Shown here: one piece after another, positions 35,362 to 43,685 of the stretch
Layout: each line of letters begins with the position of its first letter
Position numbering within the stretch: position 1 is the stretch's first letter
DNA from: an uncultured Clostridia bacterium
GTDB lineage: Bacteria; Bacillota; Clostridia; TANB77; CAG-508
Length of the DNA: 64,000 nt
Direction: 5' to 3'
Assembly (NCBI GenBank): GCA_934121925.1
Contig: CAKOVK010000003.1
Span: 1 to 64,000, forward strand
Notes under the pieces: model-generated
Databases searched by the model: none
What the model saw: the letters and a program-made list of their open reading frames with translations, nothing else
Told to the model about the DNA's origin: nothing
Position numbers and translations under genes: made by a program

Positions 35362-36517
35362 CTCCCTTCACATTTTCATAATTTTTTGTAAGGGCGTGTT
35401 CATTTGCCCAATCCTCATCTATATAAGGTAATCTTAAAAACTTATTTATTTCATTTCTGCTAAATTTATTTGCTGTCAGTTTATCAATGCCAGTTCCGCA
35501 ATCTAAAACATCTCTATGAGAAATTGTGCTTCTGTTAAATTTTACATATTCACCTTTTAAATAACTTTGTTTTCCTACGAGAGATATGTTAAAACCATCT
35601 TCTATTAGTTCATAATACAAATCCACTCCAAAAGTTATAAAATTATTCGTGCCATTTGATTTGTCTGTAAAATCGCCAAAAAAAACATCTAATGGAATTT
35701 TCCATTTTTGAGCTACTGTTTTGCTTATTCTCAAAAATGTATTTTCAAAATCCGTTAGATTTTTCTGGTTGTTTTCATTCAGATTTGTTAAATCGAACAT
35801 TTCAGATAGCAATACCACTGCATCATCTTCTTTAAATAATCCATCTGTTATTCTTTCTTTATAATCTTTCAAATCTAATTGTTGTCCAGTTTCTGCATCC
35901 ATCAACATTGGTTGTCCACCAGGCTTTTTCAGTTTCCATTTTCCTGTATTTGCTTTTATAAAGCTGCCTTGTGCTGCTTTCAGTATTTTTCCTGTATTTC
36001 GTTTAAAATCTTCACCTGCTGTTTTTAGCAAATTATTATTTAAGCAAAAATAAATAGTATTATCTGTTGTGTATTTCTTTGTAGCACTTATAGAATTTCC
36101 TTCTGCATCTGATATCATTATGTCTGTAAATACTTTTTCTTTTAAAACTTTATCGCTAATGTTAAATTCATCTGCAACATATAAATACTCATTGTTAGAG
36201 CCATTTATTAAAACAAGTGCTGAACCATTAATTAACAATTTACAAACTAATTTATATAAAAAACTCGTTCCATTTTCATTAAAATTAGGCTGTATATTTA
36301 ATGTCCAATACAAATTCCCTCTGTTTTCTTCAATTTTATTTTTTTTCATTTCAAAAGTTTGTATTTCTGTTTTAGCAATAGTGCTTGCTATTAAATCTAT
36401 TGCATGAGCCTCTGCTATTGTATATATATAATTTTCTAAATCGTTTTTTCCAAACAGTACTTCTAATATATTTACATATTCTCCTTTGTCATTCTTAAAT
36501 ATTTTATCTAGAAACAT
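35342..36517 (-). CDS. Portal protein, HK97 type
   Basis: This 391-aa protein shows portal features: EAHAIDLIASTIAKTEIQTF at the N terminus, a central IAKQKWKIPLDVFFGDF-like helix, and DCGTGIDKLTANKFSRNEIN then LPYIDED near the C terminus. It forms the dodecameric DNA gate. It lies between TerL and the protease. Confidence 0.92.
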   Translation of the reverse strand: MFLDKIFKNDKGEYVNILEVLFGKNDLENYIYTIAEAHAIDLIASTIAKTEIQTFEMKKNKIEENRGNLYWTLNIQPNFNENGTSFLYKLVCKLLINGSALVLINGSNNEYLYVADEFNISDKVLKEKVFTDIMISDAEGNSISATKKYTTDNTIYFCLNNNLLKTAGEDFKRNTGKILKAAQGSFIKANTGKWKLKKPGGQPMLMDAETGQQLDLKDYKERITDGLFKEDDAVVLLSEMFDLTNLNENNQKNLTDFENTFLRISKTVAQKWKIPLDVFFGDFTDKSNGTNNFITFGVDLYYELIEDGFNISLVGKQSYLKGEYVKFNRSTISHRDVLDCGTGIDKLTANKFSRNEINKFLRLPYIDEDWANEHALTKNYENVKGGAGSEE

Positions 36518-36528
36518 TACTTCACCAC

Positions 36529-38250
36529 CTAAACATAAATAATTTCTTCATCTAAAAGTTCCTGAACACTCATTGCTGCTACAAAAGCCATAAAAGGATC
36601 ATTCTTCCTTAATTTTGGCTCTATTTTTTCATATTTTTTGTTTCCATCTTTTCCTGTTTTTACACAAGTATTATTTATTGCCCATCTCATAATTGAGCTA
36701 TTTCCTATATTTACTTTACCTTCTGCAAATGCAACTTCAATGCGGGGAGCAACTATTGCTGCAATACTTGCAGGATATCTTATCATTCTTACCAATCCAT
36801 AAGGATTATCTTTTGTTTCAACTGATACTCCCATTTCTTTAAAAATTTGTTCTAATAATTTATATCTATATGTATCTAATACAATTTTTTTAACATTATA
36901 TTTACTCATTTCTGATAGAATCCACATTATCATTTCTCTTGCGTCTATACTTTCTTTGTTTGTTATTTCAAAATCATTAAATCCATCTTGTCCAATATTT
37001 TGAAAAGGAAATTTAATATCATTATAGAATTTATTTTTAGAACAAATCCAAGTTCTTTGCCTCCAAATATATTCTCCATCTCTTTTAAACAGAAAACCTG
37101 CACTTGCAAAGTCATTTAATGATGCAAAGTCAATTCCTACTATTGCTGTTCTTCCTTTTATTTCTCCTGTTGGTCTTTCAATTTCTTTTTCCTCATCAAT
37201 ATAAGATGCTTTCAAAATTAGCTCCCACTCAACAACAGTTTCTTCATTATCTTGTTGTGGCAAATTCATCCTTTTCGCATAAAATTCTACTCTGTATGAT
37301 TTTTGCTTTTGCATTTTCAAATAATCTTTAATAATTTCATTTTCTAAAATAGGCATAAATCTCAAACTAGGATTAGCCTGAACCCAAGCAGTTATATCTA
37401 TGTCTTCTTTCTGTCCAGTTTCTAAAAATTTCTTCATTGGTTCATCAACTGTTTTTTTGTCCTGTATTTTATATATAATTGGTAATAATCCTAAAAAATT
37501 TTGTTCACCATTCAATACATTGTTTGCTAAAGCTATTTTTTCATCAAGTGGGCCTTCCCTTACCTGTCCATTTGTTGTAATTGTAACGGTTCTTGCATGT
37601 TTAATTTTTCCTAATCCAGAGCTATATACATTAATTTGTTTATAATCTTCATACGCATGATATTCGTTAAATATAATCATTCCTGTTTGCTTACCATCTT
37701 TTGTTTTAGCATTTGCCGTGTTGTATCTTAATGTAGAATGAGTTGTTTTATTAATTATTTCTGTCTTATTCCAATAGAAGTATTTTCTCATTGTTTTTTT
37801 GTTGTCTTCTAACATGTTGTAAACAACATTAAATGAATTTAAAGCTTGTTCTTCTGATGTTGCAACAATATCAATGTGATAATTCTTAATTCCATAATAA
37901 TGAGTCTGCAAAAAGTTTGCTAATGGCATTATCATTCCATCTTTTCCATTTCCTCTGGCCATTAATATTAAGATATCTGGAAAGATAACTATATCCAAAT
38001 TGTTCTTGTCATACATAAAAAATAAAGCATAAGCAAATTTTTGATAAGGAAATAATTTGTAATACCATTTTTCACAATATAATATTGCTTTTTTGAAAGT
38101 TTCTTCGTCAAAAAAAACATCATCTCTCGACAATGTTGGCTTTACAATATTTTTAATTAACAATTTAATTTCATCATCTGTTTCATTCGGATTATCTTCA
38201 ACAAATTTTATATATTCATTTATTTCATTACAGTAAATCATCTCCTCCAC
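36529..38250 (-). CDS. Terminase large subunit
   Basis: The 573-aa packaging motor has an N-terminal ATPase (YQKFAYALFFMYDK; LILMARGNGKDG as Walker A; IIFNEYHAY as Walker B) and a C-terminal RNase H-like nuclease (AIVGIDFASLNDFA with the metal-binding Asp). It overlaps the small subunit gene by 23 nt. The start appears to be GTG at 38250; the Shine-Dalgarno-like GGAGGAG falls inside the first codons, so a slightly later start is possible. Confidence 0.94.
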   Translation of the reverse strand: MEEMIYCNEINEYIKFVEDNPNETDDEIKLLIKNIVKPTLSRDDVFFDEETFKKAILYCEKWYYKLFPYQKFAYALFFMYDKNNLDIVIFPDILILMARGNGKDGMIMPLANFLQTHYYGIKNYHIDIVATSEEQALNSFNVVYNMLEDNKKTMRKYFYWNKTEIINKTTHSTLRYNTANAKTKDGKQTGMIIFNEYHAYEDYKQINVYSSGLGKIKHARTVTITTNGQVREGPLDEKIALANNVLNGEQNFLGLLPIIYKIQDKKTVDEPMKKFLETGQKEDIDITAWVQANPSLRFMPILENEIIKDYLKMQKQKSYRVEFYAKRMNLPQQDNEETVVEWELILKASYIDEEKEIERPTGEIKGRTAIVGIDFASLNDFASAGFLFKRDGEYIWRQRTWICSKNKFYNDIKFPFQNIGQDGFNDFEITNKESIDAREMIMWILSEMSKYNVKKIVLDTYRYKLLEQIFKEMGVSVETKDNPYGLVRMIRYPASIAAIVAPRIEVAFAEGKVNIGNSSIMRWAINNTCVKTGKDGNKKYEKIEPKLRKNDPFMAFVAAMSVQELLDEEIIYV

Positions 38251-38701
38251 CTTCTTCTTCAGGTGCTTTCAAATCTAATTCCTGCAAAATTTTTAGCATT
38301 TGTCCATTTACCTTTAAAAGATTTTGTACGCTCTCATTAGGCTTGTCCGTTGTATATCCATTTCCTGTCATAGAACTGTATCTTAAGCCTTTAATTTTAA
38401 TGTCATATTGCAATTCTTCTTTTAAACTCACAAGAAAAATGTAATCTTCTATCATATCATCGAATTGCTCACCAAATTTGTTTTGATTTGTTAATTGTTC
38501 TTTTAGCGCTTCTCTTATTGTGTCTGCTTTTTCATTTACTATTTTTTGTCTTTTCTGTTTTTCTATTTGCTGTTTTCTTTTATTTTTTTCATTCTCTGTT
38601 AAAGCTTTTACAACTTTTTCTACATTTTTTACTTGTTTTTCCATCTCTTTCTCTTTATTTTCAATAGTTTTGTTTGTTTTTTTCTTAGTTGGCACATTCA
38701 T
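38228..38701 (-). CDS. Terminase small subunit (P27 family)
   Basis: The 157-aa DNA-recognition subunit has a lysine-rich N-terminal region (about 60 residues). The P27-like core follows, with DDMIEDYIFLVSLKEELQYD, GLRYSSMTGNGYTTDKPNES and the helix VQNLLKVNGQMLKILQELDL. P27 small subunits with a nearby HNH enzyme usually indicate cos packaging. Confidence 0.85.
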   Translation of the reverse strand: MNVPTKKKTNKTIENKEKEMEKQVKNVEKVVKALTENEKNKRKQQIEKQKRQKIVNEKADTIREALKEQLTNQNKFGEQFDDMIEDYIFLVSLKEELQYDIKIKGLRYSSMTGNGYTTDKPNESVQNLLKVNGQMLKILQELDLKAPEEEGGGDDLL

Positions 38702-38834
38702 ACCCCCCTTTCACGTGAAGAATCGATTTTTTTGAACAGTTTGCACCACACACCCGCTCTCCTTAAGCTTGTTTTAGTCCGAGATTTTGACGGGGGTGCT
38801 TTGTTTACATAAATTTATTTTTCCGCTTCTATTT
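38702..38834. other. Candidate cos region
   Basis: This 133-bp non-coding stretch upstream of terS is locally GC-rich in an AT-rich phage (CACCACACACCCGCTCTCC; GACGGGGGTGC). It lies between the small terminase and the HNH gene, the usual place of cos in such phages. The exact cut site cannot be read from the lysogen. Confidence 0.4.
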
Positions 38835-39029
38835 TCATAATAATTCTATATTCTCTTTAAAATCTTTTGCATATTTTTTATTCAATGTATTAGTACAGTA
38901 CTCTTTATTACAATTAACCTTAAGGCATTCTTTGTTATTATCTTTATCGCATTTATACAATACTTCTGTCTTTCCATTTTCATATTCAAATATAGTTGCT
39001 TTGTATATTGCTTTGACTTTATCTTTCAT
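38835..39029 (-). CDS. Small Cys-containing protein, unknown function
   Basis: This 64-aa protein has four Cys residues (YKCDKDNNKECLKVNCNKEYC) that could bind a metal. It precedes the packaging genes and overlaps the next gene by 11 nt. I do not recognise the family. Confidence 0.6.
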   Translation of the reverse strand: MKDKVKAIYKATIFEYENGKTEVLYKCDKDNNKECLKVNCNKEYCTNTLNKKYAKDFKENIELL

Positions 39030-39468
39030 TAGATTTTACTCCTTCATTTATACTTAAGCATAGTAATCCGCTTACTACTTCTATTCTATATTCATATTCT
39101 AAATGTTTTATTTGTTTACCTTTCTGAAATGTATTGTCAAATAATCCTAAACTTTGTAATATCATATTACATTCTTTTTGAGGTATATTAGATAATAACA
39201 TTATTGTATTTCGCATAACTCTTATAACTTTAACTGCATGACTTATTTGCTCATCGACTTTAAAACTACTTGTTAAACAATTAAAGAACATTTTCATTGC
39301 CACTACTATTTCTTCATTGTCTAGTAAATAACTTGCAGATATTCCATTGCCAAAACTAATTACCCCAGCTCTTTCTTTATTATTTAAACCTGTTGCTTCG
39401 TTTTCTTCTTTTAGTTCCGCTTCTATTCCATTAATCTTATATGCCTGCATTAAATGTTCTAGCTTCAT
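39019..39468 (-). CDS. Phage protein of unknown function
   Basis: The product is about 149 aa, starting MKLEHLMQAYKING at an ATG preceded by GGAGAGGTGG. It is mainly helical, with a hydrophobic central part (MKMFFNCLTSSF ... MRNTIMLLSNIP) but no clear TM helix. It lies between the HNH nuclease and the terminase genes. I cannot assign a function. Confidence 0.65.
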   Translation of the reverse strand: MKLEHLMQAYKINGIEAELKEENEATGLNNKERAGVISFGNGISASYLLDNEEIVVAMKMFFNCLTSSFKVDEQISHAVKVIRVMRNTIMLLSNIPQKECNMILQSLGLFDNTFQKGKQIKHLEYEYRIEVVSGLLCLSINEGVKSNER

Positions 39469-39470
39469 AA

Positions 39471-39839
39471 TTACCACCTCTCCTGTGTAATCCTCTTTCT
39501 TTTTCTATATCTAAATCTATTTCGATCTTCTATAATCTCATGTGCTTCAAAACTTAAACTTACCATGTTGTTAATATCTAATGCTAAATCAGGTCTTTGT
39601 TTAATTGGTATAATATGATGTACTATTTCTGCTTTTGTTATTTTGATTTTATTTGGAAAATGTTTGCCATCATTCCATTTGCCTAAAAAAAATTGACACG
39701 TATTTTTATCTCTTTTTAGCACTTGCTCTCTAACTATATCAAAATCTGTAGAGTTATAAAATTTATCAGTATTTCCTTTTGCTATTTCTAACTCCCAATT
39801 ATAATATTTTCTCCTCTTCCTTCTCTTTTTCAAATCCAC
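39471..39839 (-). CDS. HNH endonuclease (packaging-associated)
   Basis: The 122-aa basic protein has the HNH motif AEIVHHIIPIKQRPDLALD-INNMVSLSFEAHEI (His-His, Asn, His). The usual zinc-binding CxxC before it is reduced to a single Cys. HNH enzymes next to P27 terminases act with TerL in cos cleavage. Start and stop overlap the neighbouring genes. Confidence 0.88.
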   Translation of the reverse strand: MDLKKRRKRRKYYNWELEIAKGNTDKFYNSTDFDIVREQVLKRDKNTCQFFLGKWNDGKHFPNKIKITKAEIVHHIIPIKQRPDLALDINNMVSLSFEAHEIIEDRNRFRYRKRKRITQERW

Positions 39840-40083
39840 TACACTTCTTATATATTCCCTTCTCTTTATCTATTACACTTTGTATTTTGTTTTTACATGA
39901 GTTTATACATTCACAACATGCATTGTTTTTGTTAAGTCTTAATTTGTTTCCACATTTTGTACATTTATATAGATTACTTGCTGTTTCTTTTTTTATTAAT
40001 ATGTAATTATGTTCGCAACCGTAACATTTTACTTGTTCTGGACACTCTTTGCATTTGTATTTTAGACATAATTCACTTACCAT
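39799..40083 (-). CDS. Cys-rich zinc-finger protein
   Basis: This 94-aa protein has at least three CxxC-type pairs (CLKYKCKECP, CYGCEH, CTKCGNK, CCECINSC). It is likely a zinc-binding adaptor. The 3' end overlaps the HNH gene by 41 nt, so the two are probably coupled. The function is unknown. Confidence 0.65.
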   Translation of the reverse strand: MVSELCLKYKCKECPEQVKCYGCEHNYILIKKETASNLYKCTKCGNKLRLNKNNACCECINSCKNKIQSVIDKEKGIYKKCSGFEKEKEEEKIL

Positions 40084-40118
40084 TTCCTTTTATTCCTTTG
40101 TTTTATTAATATAAACAC

Positions 40119-40215
40119 TACGTAACAATACATGTATCATAGCGAGTTAGTCTTATTTGCTCGCTTCAATGTCATTCCGACAACAAGACTAAATGATTTT
40201 TTATATTGCTACGTA
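40119..40215. ncRNA. Candidate structured RNA with possible pseudoknot
   Basis: The outer arms TACGTAACAATA (40119-40130) and TATTGCTACGTA (40204-40215) pair with one mismatch. Inside, AGCGAG (40141-40146) pairs with CTCGCT (40160-40165), while TTAGTCTT (40147-40154) pairs with AAGACTAA (40185-40192). The two inner helices cross, which would form a pseudoknot. It lies in a gene-free region just upstream of the packaging operon. It may be a leader RNA or a protein-binding DNA site. Confidence 0.45.
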
Positions 40216-40332
40216 CTATTTATACGAGTATAACTAGAATCACTCATAATAAATTTATTTTAGGAGAGCAATTTTAATTTATAAAAAGGAGAAACATCAA
40301 CTATCTAGTATCATTGATTATATGAAAGCATG

Positions 40333-40356
40333 AAAAAAGAGCTATTTTCTAGCTCT
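40333..40356 (-). terminator. Terminator of the early transcript
   Basis: On the minus strand AGAGCTA-GAAAA-TAGCTCT is followed by six T's. It lies about 75 bp past the RHH gene and would stop early transcription before the late genes. Confidence 0.75.
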
Positions 40357-40431
40357 TGAACTTATATTCACTTTTTCACAATACAATTATAACACGGTTT
40401 TTTTATAAAAAAAGGGCAAAAAAAGGGCAAT

Positions 40432-40602
40432 TTATTTTTTTAAATATTTTTTTGCATTATTAGTAATCCATTCTGCTATTGATATTCCTTCTTCTTTTAG
40501 TTTTGCTTTTAGTTCTGTTCCTAGTTCTTTATCGATATTTCCTCTTACTTCTTCATATTTATTCTTTTTCCATGCGTTTTCTTTTTTATAATCTCTTGAC
40601 AT
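40432..40602 (-). CDS. Small ribbon-helix-helix-type protein
   Basis: The 56-aa product starts MSRDYKKENAWKKNKY and ends with KAKLKEEGISIAEWITNN-AKKY, a pattern like the two helices of an Arc/CopG-type RHH protein. A Shine-Dalgarno (GGGAAGTGA) precedes the ATG. It is a candidate DNA-binding regulator at the early-late border. Confidence 0.7.
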   Translation of the reverse strand: MSRDYKKENAWKKNKYEEVRGNIDKELGTELKAKLKEEGISIAEWITNNAKKYLKK

Positions 40603-40631
40603 ATTATCACTTCCCTTTTATAATATTTGCA

Positions 40632-40655
40632 AAGAGGGAATTGCACTTCCCTCTC
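40632..40655. terminator. Hairpin after the 39-aa gene
   Basis: AGAGGGAA and TTCCCTCT pair around a short loop directly after the stop codon at 40665. The T tail is weak on either strand, so termination may be partial. Confidence 0.5.
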
Positions 40656-40664
40656 TACTATGGC

Positions 40665-40784
40665 TTACTTTTGTGCTTGTCGTTCTTGATTTAATTTGTA
40701 TAAGTACATTTCAGTTTGCCATTTGTCGACTTTCTTTATGAAGGTCGGCTCTTTTTGTTTTTTTAATAATTTCTTTAGTATCAT
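40665..40784 (-). CDS. Small protein (39 aa)
   Basis: The frame encodes a 39-aa basic protein starting MILKKLLKKQKEPTF. It has a GGGGTGAG Shine-Dalgarno and a hairpin after its stop, which support a real gene. The function is unknown. Confidence 0.55.
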   Translation of the reverse strand: MILKKLLKKQKEPTFIKKVDKWQTEMYLYKLNQERQAQK

Positions 40785-40864
40785 TTTCTCACCCCTTTCC
40801 TCTTGGTATGTATATATTATACACTACTGTGCGTAGTATGTCAATGCTTTTTTAAACTTTTTTT

Positions 40865-40895
40865 AAAAAACTTACAGCCTTTACGGTTGTAAGTT
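40865..40895 (-). terminator. Terminator of the late-regulator gene
   Basis: AACTTACAACC-GTAAA-GGCTGTAAGTT is followed by six T's on the minus strand. It overlaps the stop codon at 40881, which is reached only in the +1 frame. That supports the recoded reading of the gene. Confidence 0.75.
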
Positions 40896-41310
40896 TTCTT
40901 TTATTTTATTTAATTCTTTATGTACTGTATATATAAGTTTTCTTTTTCTTCTTTTATAAACATCTTCACTTATATTAAGCTTATCTATTATGTTCCATTT
41001 GTTTTCTTCGCCGCTTCTGATATTCCTCTTCAAATATATCGTTTGCTATTGAATCTACTAACAGCAGTGCTTGAATAACTGCTTTATATTCTCTAATTGA
41101 TTTTTGTAATTCTTCATTTTCTTCTAACTTTATTACTTTATTTAAAGTATTATCTCCAACCGAATATGGAGCTTTGGGTAATCCATCACATGGTGCTACA
41201 CTTATATTTAATATATCTCTTTGAATATTTATTATATTAATACAATTATAATTATATCTTTTTAAGCAGCCTTTTGCTTCTCTATATTCTTCTTTACTTA
41301 ATCTTCCCAT
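40881..41310 (-). CDS. Late-gene regulator (RinA/ArpU/DUF1492-like), +1 recoded at CGG
   Basis: Read with one +1 shift at CGG (41011-41013), the product is 142 aa. The N-terminal part begins MGRLSKEEYREAKGCLKRYN and the C terminus is a sigma-4-like HTH (NKWNIIDKLNISEDVYKRR then KLIYTVHKELNK), the layout of phage late transcription regulators. Without the shift the protein stops ten codons later and loses the HTH. The junction reads Y-Q-K-(G)-E-E-N-K. The terminator starts at the +1-frame stop. Located upstream of packaging genes, it probably switches on late transcription. Confidence 0.8.
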
Positions 41311-41325
41311 GTTTTCCTCCTTCGT

Positions 41326-41493
41326 TTATAAATGCAACCCTGCATTTATTTTTCTATCTCTTATTTGTTTAGTTGTAAATCCTAAATCCCAATATTGAAA
41401 ACATTCTCTTCTTCCGTATTCATCTTCATATAGTACATGATTAGGATATTCTTTTACTTTTTTCATACCTCTAAAATTCTCTGGTACTTCCAT
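41326..41493 (-). CDS. Small phage protein (55 aa)
   Basis: The 55-aa product starts MEVPENFRGMKKVKEYPNH and includes YGRRECFQYWDLGFTTKQIRD. The last part may be a small HTH. A GGAG Shine-Dalgarno precedes it. It overlaps the 3' end of the upstream gene by 23 nt. The function is unknown. Confidence 0.6.
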   Translation of the reverse strand: MEVPENFRGMKKVKEYPNHVLYEDEYGRRECFQYWDLGFTTKQIRDRKINAGLHL

Positions 41494-41791
41494 TATCTTT
41501 TGTCTCCTTTACTTTCTTATAAAAATATTCTTTTATGCAGTCTTCACATTCTCTGTCCACATCATCGTCACATACTTCATATAAGCAGTCATAATATCCT
41601 AACGAGTAAATATGTTTTGCCATTGAATCTACTATTTTACTTAATGTTTTATTTGATTTTGTAAGTTCTTTATTCGCTTTTTGCAGTTTTTCTATTAATT
41701 TTAATACTATTTTTGCTTCTTCTGCTGATAAAGTTCCATGAATTGTATAAGCAAATTCTTTTAAACTTTTAATGGCTTTTTTATTATTCAT
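41471..41791 (-). CDS. Phage early protein with acidic Cys motif
   Basis: This 106-aa protein has a helical, coiled-coil-prone N-terminal half and an acidic segment with Cys residues (CLYEVCDDDVDRECEDC), perhaps a metal site. The family is unknown to me. It is one of a row of small, closely packed early genes. Confidence 0.6.
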   Translation of the reverse strand: MNNKKAIKSLKEFAYTIHGTLSAEEAKIVLKLIEKLQKANKELTKSNKTLSKIVDSMAKHIYSLGYYDCLYEVCDDDVDRECEDCIKEYFYKKVKETKDNGSTREF

Positions 41792-41794
41792 AAA

Positions 41795-41947
41795 TTAAGC
41801 CTCCTTCTTTTTTCTTTTAAAACATATTAGTTTTACTGGTTCTATATAAATCTCAGACTTATAACAAGCAAACATATTATCAGTTCTAAATAAATGTTTA
41901 CAGTCTTTGCAACGCTTCCTTTTTAATTTTTTAAATGGACCTTTCAT
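41795..41947 (-). CDS. Small Cys-motif protein (50 aa)
   Basis: The product starts MKGPFKKLKRKRCKDCKHLF and has CKDC and later C-pair residues, resembling a small zinc finger. A GGAG Shine-Dalgarno precedes the ATG. The function is unknown. Confidence 0.6.
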   Translation of the reverse strand: MKGPFKKLKRKRCKDCKHLFRTDNMFACYKSEIYIEPVKLICFKRKKKEA

Positions 41948-41948
41948 T

Positions 41949-42323
41949 CTATTTCTCCTTTTCTAACATCTCTTCTAAAACTTTTATCTGTTCTAATAAA
42001 TCACTGCCACCCCAATAGCCTTTCTCGTCTGTCAGCTCTTCTACTTTCTTTTTTAATTCTTTTATTTTATCTTTTATTTTTTGAATTGGAATACTATTAT
42101 TTACATATTCATCTAATTCATCTCTTATAATACATTTTTTACAGTTTTCTTTTATTTCTTCATTCTCCTTTAATACTCTTTTATAATCTAATAGAATATG
42201 TTGCTCACATCTATTTCTTTCTAACATACACTCTTCTTTCTCATATCTACCGCATATATTACATTTATTAGTAGAACATAATTCTAGTCTTTCTATGTCT
42301 TCTTTTATACTATTTTCTTTCAC
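41949..42323 (-). CDS. Phage early protein, Cys motifs plus coiled coil
   Basis: The 124-aa product starts MKENSIKEDIERLE and has Cys pairs (CNICGRYEKEEC; CKKC) and a C-terminal coiled coil. Its GTG start and leader nearly duplicate those of the next gene (42320-42733), pointing to a shared start cassette. The family is common in clostridial phages but has no known role. Confidence 0.65.
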   Translation of the reverse strand: MKENSIKEDIERLELCSTNKCNICGRYEKEECMLERNRCEQHILLDYKRVLKENEEIKENCKKCIIRDELDEYVNNSIPIQKIKDKIKELKKKVEELTDEKGYWGGSDLLEQIKVLEEMLEKEK

Positions 42324-42733
42324 TTAATCATCTCCCTAATTCTCTTATTTAATATTTTGCTTTCTCTTATTATGTCTTGTTCTATTTCACTTTCTATATA
42401 TTTTTTAGTGTTCCAGTTATCTTCTTCTATTAATTGCATTCTTTCTAAACTATCTAATATATCAATTAACCATTCTTCTGTTACCGTTCTATCTTTCAGC
42501 TTTAATGCATACACTTGCCTTTGAATATTCCATAACATATATCTTTTTCCTATTACTTTTAATGCTTCATCTTTTTCAGTTATTTCATCTTGTAAATCCT
42601 TAATTTCCTCTTCTACTTCTGCTATTTCTTCTCTTATGTCTAAATCATCTGCTCCTACATCTAATCTAGCTTGTTGTGTTTGATATAGTTCTTCTAGTCT
42701 TTGTTTTAACTCTTCTATACTATTCTCTTTCAC
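42320..42733 (-). CDS. Phage early coiled-coil protein
   Basis: The 137-aa product starts MKENSIEELKQRLEELYQTQ, with an acidic coiled coil (residues 5-60) and a helical C-terminal half. The first six residues and their codons match the downstream neighbour. It overlaps that gene by 4 nt. The function is unknown. Confidence 0.65.
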   Translation of the reverse strand: MKENSIEELKQRLEELYQTQQARLDVGADDLDIREEIAEVEEEIKDLQDEITEKDEALKVIGKRYMLWNIQRQVYALKLKDRTVTEEWLIDILDSLERMQLIEEDNWNTKKYIESEIEQDIIRESKILNKRIREMIK

Positions 42734-43009
42734 TTAAAACACCTCGATTTCTTCTGCTTTTTCTATACTAACAGTTTCACAAACTTTTAAATTAAAGAAT
42801 GTAAATTCTCCTGTTTGATAATCTATTTTTAAATCTACTTCACACATTGTTTGTTTTAAACATTCAAATATCCATAAAGGTAATTTAATGTATTTAGGGT
42901 AATTATGATACTTTGATATATAATCATGTATTCTATTATTAACAATACATTGTAGTTCCAAATATTCAATACTATCTTTAGTTGTTCTTTTATTTATTTT
43001 TTTCTCCAC
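42734..43009 (-). CDS. Phage early protein, unknown function
   Basis: This 91-aa alpha/beta protein contains KLPLWIFECLKQTMCEVDLK and a beta strand EFTFFNLKVC. The GTG start has the leader GGAGGCGTTTTAA, similar to the next gene downstream. I do not recognise a family. Confidence 0.6.
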   Translation of the reverse strand: MEKKINKRTTKDSIEYLELQCIVNNRIHDYISKYHNYPKYIKLPLWIFECLKQTMCEVDLKIDYQTGEFTFFNLKVCETVSIEKAEEIEVF

Positions 43010-43478
43010 TTAAAACGCCTCCAAACTCTTTTTCTAGTTTTCTTTTTTCTGTATAATGTACCTTAGTTCTTGTTATTTGATGAATCATGTCACATATTAT
43101 TCCGTTACTGTATGGGAAAGACCATCTATCTTGACCAAAATATTCAATTCCTCTTTCAGCTTTTTCTTCCAATTCACCTATTTGTTCTTTATCTAGCTTA
43201 CAATAAATTATATATTCTAATTCTCTATACATTTTTTCCACAACAACTTTGTACTCATCTAACCAATCCCATTTTATTTCTTCTATAAATTTAGGCTCTG
43301 CATATCTTATTATCTCTTTCCCGCAAAATGGACAGTATTTTATATTTTCTTCAAAATGAAATGGTTGAAACATATCTTCTTCAAAATATATTTCTTTTTT
43401 ACAATTTGAGCATTCATGATATTTATATACTTCGCCTTCATACATCGGTGTTAATATAACTTCATCTGCTGTTTTCAC
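42990..43478 (-). CDS. Zinc-ribbon phage protein
   Basis: The 162-aa product has an N-terminal zinc ribbon (YHECSNCKKE ... KYCPFCGKEI) and a helical C-terminal domain. It probably starts at GTG 43478 with a GGAGTGA Shine-Dalgarno. It is similar in layout to small hypothetical proteins of clostridial phages. The role is unknown. Confidence 0.65.
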   Translation of the reverse strand: MKTADEVILTPMYEGEVYKYHECSNCKKEIYFEEDMFQPFHFEENIKYCPFCGKEIIRYAEPKFIEEIKWDWLDEYKVVVEKMYRELEYIIYCKLDKEQIGELEEKAERGIEYFGQDRWSFPYSNGIICDMIHQITRTKVHYTEKRKLEKEFGGVLSGEKNK

Positions 43479-43484
43479 TATGTA

Positions 43485-43682
43485 TCACTCCTCTCTCTTA
43501 CTATACGTTAAACAAGTACACGTATTATCTTCAGACATAAATGTATCACTAGAACCATCAGCATAAAAACTAATAAGAGTATGCTTAGCTTTACATTTAT
43601 AAGCTGGTTTGCCACTTATCGTAAAGTTTTTACACTTTGTTTTACTTCTAAATTTGCAATTTTCTTTTTCACAGAACAACAT
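43485..43682 (-). CDS. Small Cys-rich protein (65 aa)
   Basis: It starts MLFCEKENCKFRSKTKCKNF and has six Cys residues spaced like a compact zinc-binding fold. It is separated by only a few nucleotides from both neighbours, so it belongs to the same transcript. The function is unknown. Confidence 0.6.
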   Translation of the reverse strand: MLFCEKENCKFRSKTKCKNFTISGKPAYKCKAKHTLISFYADGSSDTFMSEDNTCTCLTYSKREE

Positions 43683-43685
43683 ATC

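Larger units (their letters stand above)
40084..40431. other. 348-bp gene-free region before the late genes
   Basis: No protein-coding gene is visible on either strand. It holds the structured element at 40119-40215 and a terminator at 40333-40356, and it separates the early/regulatory transcript from the late packaging-structural transcript. The late promoter is probably here. Confidence 0.6.
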
